A DNA stretch of 64,000 nucleotides, from contig OZ017747.1 of NCBI GenBank assembly GCA_963969365.1, positions 2,294,001 through 2,358,000 of the forward strand. Direction: 5' to 3'. A model generated the notes under the pieces. That model saw nothing but the letters and a program-made list of their open reading frames with translations. It did not search any database and was not told the origin of the DNA. The stretch's first letter is position 1. Each line of letters begins with the position of its first letter. A program made the position numbers and the translations under genes. Shown here in pieces: positions 46,901 to 58,400 of this stretch. This DNA comes from Asterochloris sp. CNOR1. Taxonomy: Eukaryota > Chlorophyta > Trebouxiophyceae > Trebouxiales > Trebouxiaceae.

Positions 46901-47156
46901 ACTCACATGCCTTGGGCAAGGAGCACCCCCCTTCCGCATCGGTACATGGGTCCCGGCACAGCCCAGCCTGCCAGCTAGCATTTTGCATGCCATGGGAAGG
47001 CAGGCACCTCTTGCTGCAGGCACCATTGAGGACAAGATGCTTGCCCTCCAGGACCGCAAACGTAGGCTGATTGCCACAGCCATCGGTGATGGCAGCGCCA
47101 GCATGCAGCAGGCCAATAAGCTCACCCAGCAAGAGCTGGAGTCCCTCTTCTTCTGA
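37964..47156 (+). CDS. SNF2-family helicase with inserted RING finger (Rad5/16, FRG/CHR28-like)
   Basis: Nuclear ATP-dependent DNA translocase with a ubiquitin-ligase RING. In plants the closest type (FRG/CHR27-28) acts in chromatin silencing; in yeast Rad5/Rad16 act in repair. About 15 exons. Exon 1 (37964-39211) encodes a long Ala/Gln/Pro-rich disordered region. SNF2_N follows: [30 protein letters not shown] (Walker A, with an intron before GLGKT), [23 protein letters not shown] (DEAQ box), [37 protein letters not shown]. The RING is [20 protein letters not shown], then CKQCL and CPQC. Helicase_C is [63 protein letters not shown], and the frame stops after LESLFF. Three introns have GC donors (39212, 42682, 46854). 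One exon between 45025 and about 45706 is unresolved. Confidence 0.92.
41395..41584 (+). repeat. Duplicated exon-5 acceptor junction in an SNF2 intron
   Basis: The acceptor of exon 5 and its upstream intron (41494-41584: AGAGGAGCTCCCTGCCAGCC, then CAGCATTGACCGTGCACACC) is preceded by a decayed copy at 41395-41475 (AGAGGAGCTCCCTGCCAGCT, then CAGCATTGATCATGCACCTC). Only the downstream copy keeps the reading frame into [12 protein letters not shown]. Confidence 0.65.
45751..45915 (+). repeat. Duplicated exon/donor junction after [10 protein letters not shown] in the SNF2 gene
   Basis: The exon end ATGCTGGACGTGGTGGAGCG (45750 onward, with its donor at 45788) is repeated in the following intron as ATGCTGGATGTGGTGGACGG (about 45872-45914), with a tail that has lost the donor. 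A shorter similar pair, GTGCCTGGACCTGCAGGTCAG and GTGCCTGGACCTGCCAGTCAG, lies at about 44230 and 44289 around the RING exon. Confidence 0.6.
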
Positions 47157-47319
47157 TCTGATGCCCCCTTTCACAGGATCTCTTCTTGCATTTTGCAAAT
47201 GCATATCATTGCAACACATTCATTTGTGCATATTGGCCCCAGACCCATCAGCCTGGTGATGGACATCTAGCATCATTTTAAGATTCATTTGATCGAGTGC
47301 AATACACTGTCAGGGTGTC

Positions 47320-48432
47320 TCAAGCTTTTCGAGCTTTCTGGCGCTCCTGCTTCCTGCGCGCCAGCTCAGCTTCAAGGTCTTCCATGGACAGGCCCTGAAG
47401 GGAGCTGGCCTCCCCCCCAGTTGCCTGCTGCTTCTCCTCCTGCGCAGCCGCTGGGGCATTGCTGCCCCAGGCAGCAGCCTCCGAAGCCTTACGTTTCTGG
47501 TCAATCTGGGGATCCACAGTCTTGGCCATGTTTTCTGTCACCTGGGTCAGCCTTGGTGCTTCTGTGCCTGGGGGGGCCGGGCTCGCAGTGCCGCCTTCAT
47601 GCACAGCAGCCTCCTTTGCTGCGGAGGGTTTAGACTCTGCCTGCCCCTGGAAACTGTTGAGAGCGCTGCTGCTAGGGTAGGGGCCCTGGCCCCTCCACTC
47701 ATTGCGGATGTCGTCAAGCCCAATCTCCTCTTCCAGTGCCCTCTTGAGCTCTGTACCCGCCCCAGCGATCTCTTTCACAAAAGGGGCCACGCCTCGCAGG
47801 CTGGACCCCAAGCTCTTGGCAGCCTGCAGCCAGGAGATGGGAGCCTGGACGAGGGAGCGGACTTGCTCTGAATGGAGAAGATATGACGTGCACTGAGATG
47901 CTGGCTTGGCTGACTGGATAGACCTGCTTGGCAACTTGTCTGCCTCAGCCAAGCTGAGCCTTGACATGTGCTGTCCTGTGTGTTCACACTCTTTCCAAAC
48001 CATGCGGGGCTCCCTGACTTACCTGGGCCAAGCCCCTGGGGCCAAACACCACCAGTGCCACGACGCCGACAAGGACAGCTTCAGGGGCGCCCACCCCAAA
48101 TATTGACGCGGTTATGGCCTGCATGACAGGGATGCGCTCAAGTCTTGCAACACATGCAGCAAGCGAAGCACACTCCTCTGCCTCACCACTCCTCTGCGCC
48201 TAGCATGTTGAGAACGGGGACACCTGGTCCAGCCTGCAGAGGCAGCTCGAGTTTCAGGTTTATTAACTCATTGACACTGCAGAAGAGACGGGCAGAGCGG
48301 ACCTGAGTGCCTGGAAGGAGTCTTATAAGAGAGCCAGCCACCTGCAGCGGAACTCCGCAAGCCGATCTGCCTATGGTGGCACGTACTCCTGGCCTGAGGT
48401 CTGCAGAGCTGCTGCTGTGCAAAGGTGATCAT
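47320..48432 (-). CDS. HCF106: Thylakoid Tat translocase subunit TatB / HCF106
   Basis: Component of the delta-pH-dependent twin-arginine translocase that moves folded proteins into the thylakoid lumen; with TatC it forms the signal-peptide receptor. Four exons (48342-48432, 48187-48233, 48023-48118, 47320-47823) sum to 738 bp (245 residues). Residues 1-47 are a basic transit peptide without acidic residues (MITFAQQQLCRPQAR to HARRRGVA). The mature start SIFGVGAPEAVLVGVVALVV carries the conserved Glu59 at the head of the single membrane helix and the FGPRGLAQ hinge. Then come an amphipathic helix (AAKSLGSSLRGVAPF), the TatB-type LKRALEEEIGLDDI segment and a disordered acidic-basic tail. The IGLD motif and tail length favour TatB/HCF106 over TatA/Tha4. 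Confidence 0.93.
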
Positions 48433-48513
48433 GGTGTCGGGAAGCAGTCCTGGCTGACCTAGGCCAGACTTTCAATTGATCTGCCTCACCAATTTGCGTA
48501 GACAAACGTGTAC
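48433..48513. promoter_or_regulatory. 81-bp bidirectional promoter, HCF106 / RIQ-like
   Basis: Only 81 bp separate the ATG of the TatB gene (minus) from that of the DUF1118 thylakoid gene (plus). Both promoters and both 5' UTRs must overlap here, unless transcription starts inside the opposite gene. The stretch contains TCAATTGATCTG and no clear TATA box. Both products act at the thylakoid, so light-linked co-regulation is a natural inference. Confidence 0.55.
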
Positions 48514-49170
48514 ATGCTGCTTTCTGCCAAGGGCTCCATGCCTGTGGTGGCCAGGGCATCCACCATGCCTGTGGAGGCTAGAGCATCCAGCACCAAAAGA
48601 TTGTCTGCCAAGGGGGTGCCGAAGTCCCAGATCCTGAGTAGAGTGGAGAAGCTCAAGCTGCTGTCACGTGCTGAGAAGCTCGGAGTTCTTAGCCTTTTGG
48701 AAAATTCAGGCCTGACACTGGAGACAATTGAGTCACAGAAGCTGCTGTCAAAGGCTGAGCAGCTTCTCCCTATTTTGTCTGACAAGTGAGTGCAACTCCT
48801 TGGTAGTTTTAGATAGCCAGCGAGCACCTGTGGCCAGATCTCACAGCTCGAAGCTTACCATGTTGTTATGCAACCTGCAGGGGCACTCCTGGCAAGCTGA
48901 CCACCCTGGGTAGCTGAAGATGAGGGGCATTGCTACCAGGAGTGCCTTGCCTTGCCTGCTTAGCGCCTCCACAACGAGTGCCAACCCAGTTTGTGCCGTG
49001 CTGCAGGCGTCCTGGCTCTCGTCGCTGCTGGCGGGCTCATCTACGCAATCCCAGATGATTTCACTGGGCAGGTCCTGGCCCAAGTCTTGGCAACTGTGCT
49101 ATTGGCTGGTGGCGCATTGGCCGCATTTGCTGGCAGCAACCTCATCTCTGATTTACAACGCACAGATTGA
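48514..49170 (+). CDS. RIQ1/RIQ2-like thylakoid protein (DUF1118)
   Basis: Family of small thylakoid membrane proteins; in Arabidopsis, RIQ1 and RIQ2 affect grana stacking, LHCII organisation and non-photochemical quenching. Three exons (48514-48785, 48881-48909, 49007-49170) sum to 465 bp (154 residues). The N-terminus (MLLSAKGSMPVVARAS and on to about residue 35) looks like a chloroplast transit peptide. The centre has the family's repeated helix pattern (SRVEKLKLLSRAEKLGVL, then QKLLSKAEQLLPILSDK), then GTPGKLTTLG and two hydrophobic helices (VLALVAAGGLIYAI and VLATVLLAGGALAAFAGSN). An ATG further upstream through an unseen 5' exon is possible but not needed. Confidence 0.8.
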
Positions 49171-49240
49171 TGTACAGTCCCAGAAGCTCAGCTGATGATT
49201 CTCAGCCTTGCCCCTCATTACTTTGGCATTTTTGGGCGGC

Positions 49241-51570
49241 TCAGACTGGCGACCGCACGCCGAGGCTGGTCCTCGACTTGTGCTTTAGCTTGTCCGTCTT
49301 CAGAATACTCTGCATCTCTGCAGTCGCTTCCTCCAGGGTGTGAACATGCTGCAACACACAGTGGCGACTGTTATCCTGTGTCTGATTGTGCGCACATCCA
49401 ATCAAGTTGTACTCACATTTTCCCAGCCTAGCCTCTCAACGCTGTAGTCTGAACCACTTCGCACACGCACGTCAGCTCCTAACTTATCAATCGAGATGAG
49501 CACAGCATCATCAACTAATGCTCGCTGGGGGTGTGATAGCAGGCTGCGGAGCTCCTCCGAGAACCTGTCATTCAGCACCTAAAGGCAGCAGGGATCAGTG
49601 GTTTGAAGATGTCAGTGTGTCACACAATACCTCGATGCTGGGGCAGAGCTGATCGCTGACACTGCAGCAGCTGACCCCGCCAGGCAAAGTGCTGCATGCA
49701 TCTCCACGCTCATGTTGCCCAACAATGTGTTCCATCGCCATGCAGGAACCCCCGCACAATCATGAGGCAGGCCTCACCGCCAGAGTTTTGTTGGGCGATG
49801 CCATGACTATATTGTCTGGTTTGACAGCAGTATACTCTGTGATATCCACCCACTGCACGGTGCCAAAGCCGCCAACGAAGTAGATGTCGGAGATGCGGTG
49901 CATCCTGAAAAAGCCAAAGTTGCCTGACACCCAGCGCTCATTCTTGTCTGCAGCATGCTTCTGGGCAAAGATCTGCAGGCAAGAAGAGAAGCCGCAGCGA
50001 TGGGAGTGCGGCCAGTGTGCAGTGCAATTCGAGCTCCACAAAATGCAGGGTGAGGCCTGACGGGGTGGTGCTCTCACCTCTCTGGCTGTATCCTGCACCT
50101 CACGTGGCAGTTGGTACACATCACCTGCATGCCAACGAAAGGTGTCAGAGGTTTATTGCTGCCTGACCAGCTGCCTGCTGCCTCCACACAGCTGGCCTCC
50201 CCTCTTTGATGAGGTGCAGCTGTGTGGAGGCGGCAGGCAGCTGCTCCCGCCCGGCCTACTGCACAGGAAACCATGTCCATTGTGCAGAAACAGAGCATGA
50301 GCTGATGCAGGTGCCTCTTACCAAACAGAGTGACGCGCGCATTCGCCAGCCCCGTCCACCCAGGCATCTGCACCACCAAAGAGCACCTGCAAGCATTGTC
50401 TGTTGTGTCATTTGCAGCAGTATGCCGTTTGCCACATGTCAGCTTGCACAGCAGCCACTCCCTTGGTGAGATGGCACCCCACCAGGACTTGGGATGCAGC
50501 CCTGCTTGATGCCGAAAGCACAGCCTGCATGCCTGATGTGCTTCCTGCTAAGAAGCCATGTTCAAAGCACAAACAGGGACTGCAGGTGGACTGTGGGCTC
50601 TCTGGGAACCTATCTTGAGTCTTCAATGACATTGCATGCAAGCACGGACTTGGCTTGCCGCTAGAGAAGCATGGCAGAAGGCGGACTGTACACCTTGGGT
50701 CCTCAATGATGTTGCGCGTGTGGATGGCCAGGGGGGACAGGCAGAAGATGGGGAACCCTGCGCCATCGCAGGCGAAGTCCACCAGTGTGCCAAAGGGATA
50801 GCCTGCCCGCCGGTGGTGCATGTTGGACATGGTGGTGCACAGATGGGCGAACTGGGCCTGCTCCACCTGCACAAGAAGCATGGGAGGTTCAGGAATGAGT
50901 ATGCCAGGCAATGCAGCTGACTGGACGCACAGCGAGTTGCCTGAAAACCATCGAGTGCAAGCTGAGTGAACGCGTTGATTTCGCAAACGGCCTGACTGCA
51001 AACTGGCAGCCGTTGCTGCAGGCTCTGTGGCCTAGGCTGTGCCGTACAGAGTTTGCCGGCAGGGCTTGCCCGGCCAGGGCTCACTAGGTTGCGCACAGCC
51101 ACGGCTGGCGAGGGAAGGTCATAACGCAAAGTGGCGTTTTTGACGCCTCCACTCAGTGGCCCTCGCTGCAACCCTATGGCTGACAGCGAAACACCCAGTC
51201 CTCCACGGCCAGAGTTGGTGGGCGTCGGCTGGACCACTGCAGCCAACAGTTGTTTGGCGTCAATGAATCGCAGCAGGCCTCTGAGCGCCAGCAGCTGGAG
51301 AACATTACCTTCTGTTCTAGCCTCTGCTGCGTCCTGGCTGCTGTCCATGTCAGATGCCTGCTGAGCACCGCCATTGTCACTGCTGCTGCTTTTGCTGCTG
51401 GATGCCTGGCAACAAATCAGTTGGTCTCGGGTGCGCCAAGAGCTCTCTGCCGCCTGCTCCAGCTGCCTGACTTGCGATCTGGCATCGGATCGGCTGAACG
51501 GGCTGCGAGCATGCGACCGCACTGGCATGCTGATGGCATGGCGGCATGCCTCAGGTGAGGGCGGTAACAT
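49241..51570 (-). CDS. HugZ-like FMN-binding split-barrel protein, plastid (HOZ type)
   Basis: PNPOx-like split-barrel protein of the plant HOZ/HugZ group, related to bacterial HugZ haem oxygenases; plant members are plastidial. Seven exons sum to 1236 bp (411 residues). Residues 1 to about 150 are a Ser/Arg-rich transit and linker region. The barrel starts LVEQAQFAHLCTTMSN, continues PFGTLVDFACDGAGFPIFCL and SPLAIHTRNIIEDPRCS, then LVVQMPGWTGLANARVTLFG and GDVYQLP. The second half has NFGFFRMHRISDIYFVGGFG and VQWVDITEY. The C-terminal DUF2470-type domain has LISIDKLGADVRVR and VERLGWE. Motif order matches the green-lineage family throughout. All introns are GT-AG. It diverges from the J-domain gene, 120 bp between ATGs, and converges on the RIQ-like gene, 70 bp away. 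Confidence 0.85.
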
Positions 51571-51690
51571 GCTGGGAACTGGTGAGTGGCATGCAAAGTG
51601 CAGGCACTCGAGTGGACTCCACTGCTGCATGCCTAAGATGGCATAGGCCAGGCCTAGCTGTCTTGCTGGATCAGAGGCCCCATAAGACCC

Positions 51691-54600
51691 ATGCGCTGCC
51701 ACTATGAGGTGTTGGAAGTCAGCCGCGATGCAGATGATGATGCCATCAAGAAAGGCTATCGCAAGGCAGCCCTCACTTGGCATCCAGGCAAGGATGTGGG
51801 TGCTGGGGCATGCTCAGGAGACAGGACCCTTGGCAGGGCACCTACAGCTGTTGCCGATGAGCCCAGCACAGGCTCATTGCCTTAGCCTTGTGCTGCAGAC
51901 AAGAATCCTGACCGTCGAGAGGAAGCTAATGAAAGGTTTCAGGAGGTGGTGAACGCTTGGGAGGTAAGTGCTGACCTGCCAGGCAGGCCATCCTTCAGGT
52001 ACGGCCGCTTGCACGCTGCAATGGCATTCTGATGTGGTCTCCCATCAAGCTGCCCTCAGCCGCCCACTTTCTTGGCTCTGCGGTCATGTGTGCTTCTGCA
52101 CTACAGGTGCTGAGCGACAAGCATGAGCGGGCATGGTGAGCACCGACACCACCAGCATGGCCTGGGCAGCTGTTGCTCCATGCACACACCTGAGGCAGCT
52201 GCTTTGCGATCAAGTGCTCAATACACTCAGCCTGCAACGCTTTCCCACGTGCCAGTCTGCACTCCTTGGTCCCGCCACAGCTGCTGTGCCAGCCGGGGTG
52301 CATGCTCCACCCTTGGAGGCAGCTGCTGTGCCCCATGCCAGGTACGACAGCCACCGCAGCGCCATCCTGCGCTCTGGGGAGACACACCAGGCTGGCGGCG
52401 GCAGTGGGGCAGCTGCAGGCGGGCGCCCGAAGGATGATGTCGACCCCTTCCAGTTCTTCACACCCTCCTGCTTCTCAGGCTACAGTGACGGCTCCCGTGG
52501 CTTCTACACAGTGTACAGCGGCGTCTTCAGCAAGCTGGCTGCTGAGGAGGCGCAGGCCAGAGAGGCAGAGGACAGCTGGAGAGACGACATCGTGCCCGCC
52601 TTTGGTGGGCCTGGCTTGACAGCTGCTTAGCTGTGCTGTCTGTCATTACATGGAGTCTGTTACCAAGCAGCCTACTGTGAGGCATGCTGCTGGGTCGGGT
52701 GCTGCTGCTGGCTTTGATGGGAGACTTGCATGCCTGAGGCACACCCCTGGGTTGCTGCTTGTCTTGGCATCTGCTAGGAGACAGCCGTGGTGCAGAGACC
52801 TGCTGATAGGGCAATGCTGTGGGCTCTCCTGACTTAGCTTCACCTGAGGTTTGGTGCTGTGCTGGCCTCTTTTTTTGATGCCTGCTTCCAGCAGCCCCGA
52901 GTGCCACTGACTAGGGCCAGGGCTGGCAGAATCCTGCTGGTCAGCCCCTTTCAGGGAGTTCATGGCTGTGAGCTGTCTGTGCAGGCACATCCCAGACCGC
53001 CGGCCCTGAAGTCAGATGCTTCTACAGCTACTGGATGGACTTCTGCACCTCTAAAACCTTTGCCTGGGCTGACAAGTGGCACCCAGGCACAGCGCAGAAC
53101 CGCAAGGTGCGCAAAGGCTTCCTGCTGAGGCTGATGGGGATCTGACGCTGGGCAGGCTGGCAGCCAGCATGGGGCACTGATGCACATCCTGATGGAGGCA
53201 GTGGCATGGCAGTGCAGCAGGTGCTGGCAACCTTCCCTTGGCCTGCCATCTGCTCCTTAACTTTCTGCAGGTGCGCCGGCTCATGGAGGAGGACAACCGG
53301 AAGGCCCGCAAAGCTGCCAGAAAAGCATACAACGAGGCAGGCAAGTGCTGTACTGAGTGTGCCCGTTCAACTGGCCAGCCATCAAGCTTGTAGACTAGCA
53401 TGTTTAGCTGCCTGCATTGTCCACAGGCCTGCACCGCCTCAGCCTGCCGGGCGCTGCATGGCGCTCAGCTGCTGTGTCGATCATGCTTAGGCTCATCCTG
53501 CAGTGCGCGAGCTGGCTGCCTTTGTGCGGAAGCGGGACAAACGCATGGCTGCTTGGCAGGCGGAGCTGGCCCGGCAGCAGCAGGAGCGTGAAGCACAGGA
53601 GAAGGCCAGGTGCGGCCGCTTGATTGTAGAGAGCAGCCCTGGGAGGCACTGCCTTGCCCATTGCGATGCAGCGACTGGCAGCTATCTGCTGTTGGCAGCC
53701 ACCTGTGGTGCGCAGACTTGGCAGGCTCCTCCCTGCCACAAACTGCCCTGCCTGCCTGCCATAGCCAGGGTCTGTCTTACTGCACGCTGCCGTTGCCCTG
53801 ACCACCTGTGTCCATCATCAACCCCGCACAACTTGTACACAGACCTGTACATACACCTGGCAAGCATCAAGGGCCTCGCTCAGAGAGCTGTATGCTCTGA
53901 GGGCTTCTACCGGCTGGCAGGCAGCTGTTGCTCACGATAGCAAAGTCCATTGCCCTCAGTGAGGGGCATCGTGCGGGCAGCAGGTTGGATAGTAACATCA
54001 TGCTGAGGCGATGTATTGAGCACAACGCTTGACTTGTAGCCCTACATCAGCTCTTGGTGCTCTCCAAGTCTTGCACCTCTATTTCCTGCAGGCGACAGGC
54101 TGAGCAGGCTGAGCGTTGGGCTCGTGCAGCAGCGCTGCGTGAGGAGGAGCGCCTGGCAGCTGAGGAGGCCTCAGGCTCCGAGGATGGTGCCAGTGCCACC
54201 TCTGAAGCCTCTGGGGGCCATTCTGTCGAGGAGCAGATGCAAGACGCCTTCTACTGCGTGCTCTGCGACAAGCAGTTCAAGAGCGCCCGTGCTCTGGCCA
54301 ATCACGAGCGCAGCAAGAAGCATGCTGAGGCCTTTGAGGCACTGCGAGCGGTGCTGGAAGAGGAGCAGGCGCTGCAGGCACAGGATAAGGGGACAGATGA
54401 GGGGGCAACCTCTGCTGAGGAGACAGATGGGGCAGAAGCGCCAGCTGCAGCTGACCTGTCAGGTGTGCACACTCGGACAGCAGCTGTGCTGGGTTGGAGT
54501 GGTGTTGAGTGCAGCCAATGCCTTTGGGACTTTCTACCCATGTGTCAGGCTGTTCAAGCAATCAGACTGTTCAGTGCACCTCTGGGCAGAAGCCTGGTGT

Positions 54601-55319
54601 TTCAAGCACCACCCAATGAACTGCCTGGAGGGGTTTTTATTTGTCAGACAGCCAGAGACATGATTGCCATTCCCACAATCCCACGGCTAAACCAGAACAG
54701 CTCAGTTCCTGCAGAGCTTGAGGAGGAGGAGGCGAGCAGCCCCCCTGAACAGGCTCCAGCGCTGTCGCGAAGCAAGAAGAAGCAGCGCAAAAAGGCCAAG
54801 CAGTTGGCCAAGCTTTCAGGGGCCAGTGCCAATCGTGAGGCCAGTGACAGCGAGCCCAGTACAGTATCCAACGAGGGTGGGGAGGGACCTACAACAAATG
54901 GCGAGGCCATCGAGGCGGACTCTTCCAGCAAGGAGACAGCAGGAGAGGAGCTCAGTGAGGAGGAGTTGCTGCAGCGCATGATGGCAGCCAGCTCCCTCAA
55001 CACCTGGGCTGATGTGCAAGAGCTTGAGGAGAACTCACACAGTGCGGAAGCAGAAGCATTGCCTGTGGCAAGGGCATCAGTACGTCATAGTGCAGGTCAG
55101 CAGCAGATCACTGACAATAAATTTGGGGAAGCTCCCATACAGACACAGGCAAAGAAAAAGCCAGGCAGGGGCAAGGTCAAGAAGAAAGCTGCTGCCAAAG
55201 GCTTGGAAGGCACACCCCAGGCCTCTGCGACAGCATGTATGGTATGTGGAACCGAATGCAGCACTAGAAATAAATTATTCAAGCACATCAAAGACACAGG
55301 ACATGCAGCGCTGAGATGA
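51691..55319 (+). CDS. JJJ1: J-domain co-chaperone JJJ1 / DNAJC21
   Basis: Works with cytosolic Hsp70 and Rei1/ZNF622-type factors to recycle 60S biogenesis factors such as Arx1. Nine exons sum to 1728 bp (575 residues). The J domain occupies residues 1-70 ([19 protein letters not shown], then [16 protein letters not shown] and [18 protein letters not shown]). The HPD at 31-33 is joined across a GC-AG intron (51788-51898). The family-specific middle reads [39 protein letters not shown] and [20 protein letters not shown] second GC-AG intron (53341-53503) joins NEA to [14 protein letters not shown]. Then come a charged coil, C2H2 finger 1 ([19 protein letters not shown]), an acidic region, a Lys-rich stretch and finger 2 ([17 protein letters not shown]). 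Domain order equals yeast JJJ1 and human DNAJC21. Confidence 0.95.
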
Positions 55320-55411
55320 GACACAGAGCATGCAGTACAGATTCAGGCGGAGATTCACCGTTTGAAGCTGGCACCAGCATGTCACAGTATTTGAGACCCT
55401 GAATAATATAC

Positions 55412-58400
55412 TCAGGAGAATGTGGGGTTCCAAGAGTCAATGTGGGTTGGTTCACTGCTTGTCCGCCGATGCTGGCCTCTCTGCCTCCATGGGACTTTGG
55501 CTTTGCCAGCTTTGCCATCAGGGGAGAGTGGCGTGCTGGCACCCTCCTCCTCGTCCACAGGCCCAGCCCCTTCACTGTTAGCCTCACTGCCCTCCTGGAT
55601 GCCAAATGGATCAAAGGCCGGCAAGAGCTCCTGCAGCGTGGCGGCAGCCCACCTTGGGTGCATGTCCATGTCTGGCACAGGGCTTCTGGCCACAAAATCA
55701 ATGGGTTTGAGCATGTCTGCCATGTGTTCATGCCCACGACAGAAACTTGTGACTCCTCAAGGCTGGCTTGCCTTGATGCGCAGCAGCAATCTGCAGGCAT
55801 CCAGCCACAGCATCACCTTGACAGACTCGATGTTGGACTTGGTCGCCTTGATGAACTCCTCCTGAGGTCCGGGCACCCGCCTGGAGGGGGACCCTGGCCC
55901 GGTGGCATCGCCATTGGGCACCTCTGCATCACGCAGTGTGCCAAAGGCATCCCAGCAGGGGTCTGCATCCAGGCTGACCAGCGAGCCCTGGCTGCCTGCA
56001 GCCTGCTGGTGCTTGATTTGCGAGGCCCTGCCAAAGTTCTCAGCCTGCATTGTAGGAGAAAGCTTTCTGAGCCACACACGCATGCCTCACCAGGTCTGCA
56101 GCTGCTTGAGTGAGTTTGGCAGAAAGCAGCTCTGCCTGGACATGGGCAACAGGCAGCCCTGCAGGGCCAGCTTGGAGCAGTCCCCACACCTGCAGCTGCT
56201 GAATGGTGGCCTGCTGCGCTGCCACCGTGGCCTGCAGCTTGGCCACTTGCTGCCGCAGCATCTCCACCTCATGCGCCCCAGAGCTGCCTGCTCCTGTCCC
56301 CGCCTCTGCAACCTGTGGACTCCCCGGCGCAAAGTGCTGCTGCGCCTGAAAGGTAGGGGTCCCTCCTGCAGAGTGCGGACTGGCTGGCGCCCGCTGCCGG
56401 GAGGGTGCCAGGCCAGTGGTGTCGCTGCTGCGCCCAGCCCAGAAGTGGCCAGCTGCTCCTGGGCTGGTGCCGCTGGGCCTAGACGAAGTGGCAGCCTCCT
56501 GACTAGGGGCTGCAGGCAGCAGTTGGTCTCGAGGCCTGCCAGAACTGGCATGACCTGCCTGATGCAGTGCACAACATCATGCTGCGGGCATTGTCGAGAG
56601 CATCCTTATGCAGTGCACCACGACATGCTGCAGGCATTGTCAAGAGCACACATGTTCATGCTGGAGGAGCATCGCCAGGAAGGCAGCTCGCAGCTTAACC
56701 CCAGCTGTACAGGCAGCTTGCCGCACCTGCTGGAGATGCCTGCGACGCAGGTGGTGACTGGCGCACCACGCTGCGACAAGGCGGGGGGGGCCCTGAGGGC
56801 TGCGCTGAAGCCAGTGGGGCTGGCGCTCGAGTCGCTGCCTCTCCAACCACAGCTGCTGCCGGCGTGGACACCAGACTCCGCGGGCTGCTCGACAGCGGCT
56901 GTTGCTGCAGCGCCTGCTGGGGTCCAGGCATCTGAGCTGCTGGGGATGCAGCCAACGGGCTGCCTGCTACAGGCTGCCGTGTCAGCGATTCCACACGCTG
57001 CACCACCTGCAGGGCACAAGGGTGTGACAGTCTGATTGCCCAGAGCACTAATGCCTTCTGCGCCCAGACTGCAGGGCGGAGACACCAGGATCCTCAGATG
57101 GCCATGCCAACCCTGACCGCAGAACATGCCCAGCTGAGCAGAAGAATGTCAGTCTGAGGCCCCATCCAGTGCTGCACATCGAACGGGAGCAGGGGCGGCG
57201 GGCACTGACCTGGTCGATGGTGGGTCGCGCTGCGGGGGACACGGTCAGCATGTCCCGAATGAGGGCCCTGACGCCTTCTGGCCGTGCCCTGGGCATGCGG
57301 TAGTCTCCATTCAACACTTGAAGCTTGGCGTCCCCCTCGAATGGCAACTTGCCAAAGGCAATAAAGAAGAGCAAGCAGCCCAGAGCCTGCAGGGTCACAG
57401 CCTCAGTGTACTGACAAGCTGCCGAGGTGAAGCAGAGATGGCAGCCAGGCCGATCAAGATGCCAGGCCTGGTTGCGCACAGCTGATGCTGGCAGCTGCAC
57501 TCACCCAGATGTCTGCCTTTACGTCTATCCGCTCCCGGCTGTATAGGTCAAACATCTGCAGCAGCACGCACACGTTTCACAGTCACACCGGCACAGGCAG
57601 GCCTTGCCAGTCCACTGATGGCAGCTCAGACAGATGAAGCACAGTGGGTGCTATGCTGCATGCCTTAGGCATGGCTTTTGCTCACTCTGCACTTGTTGAT
57701 TGAATTCCAGCACACACAAAAAAGCCAACCTCCGGAGCCCGGTAGGCTGGCGTAGTGTACTTGCGGATGAGCTCCTCAGCCACCATGATCGCATTGGCGC
57801 TCTCATACACCCCCGCAAAGGCTGTCGTGCTGCCAAAGTCGCACAGCACCCAGTGGCCCGCCTGATGCAGGAGCACATTCTCCGCCTTCAGGTCCCTGCA
57901 GCCAGCATACATGCCTGTGGATGCGCCTGCTCCAGTGCCCTGGGGGCACCTGCTGCGAATGCAGAGCAAGGGTGGAGGCACTCATGCCTGCGGATGGGCG
58001 CAGGGCAATCAGGGCTCTAGGTTGCAAACAGCCCTGGCAAGGCCTGCTGCGCAGATAGTACAGCGCGGCATCAAGGTGGGGGAGCACACAATACCAATGC
58101 AAACAATACAAAGGCGACTCGGGCTAAGCAGGCGAGTCAGTGGACGGTCGTCTTCATGCCTGTGCAGCACGCTGCAGTTGGGGCTCACCTGTGCGCCAGC
58201 GGGGGCTGGCAGCTGTGCATGGCTGCCACTGCATCTGCCACCGCACCAAAGATGGCGAGCACCTGCTCGTCGCTCAGGCGGTGCTCGTGGTGCCGCAGAA
58301 ACTCCACCAGCGTGTCGTGGCACAGATCTAGCAGAAGGAACGCCTCCTGCTCCTGGCCCTTAAGCCCAGCAAAGGCTGTCGCGTGCAGGGTCAGCACATG

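Noticed and set aside
55757-55759. Stop-codon readthrough or selenocysteine in the kinase gene
   Set aside because: The TGA falls inside a GC-AG intron whose removal keeps phase and gives a coherent tail, so no recoding is needed.
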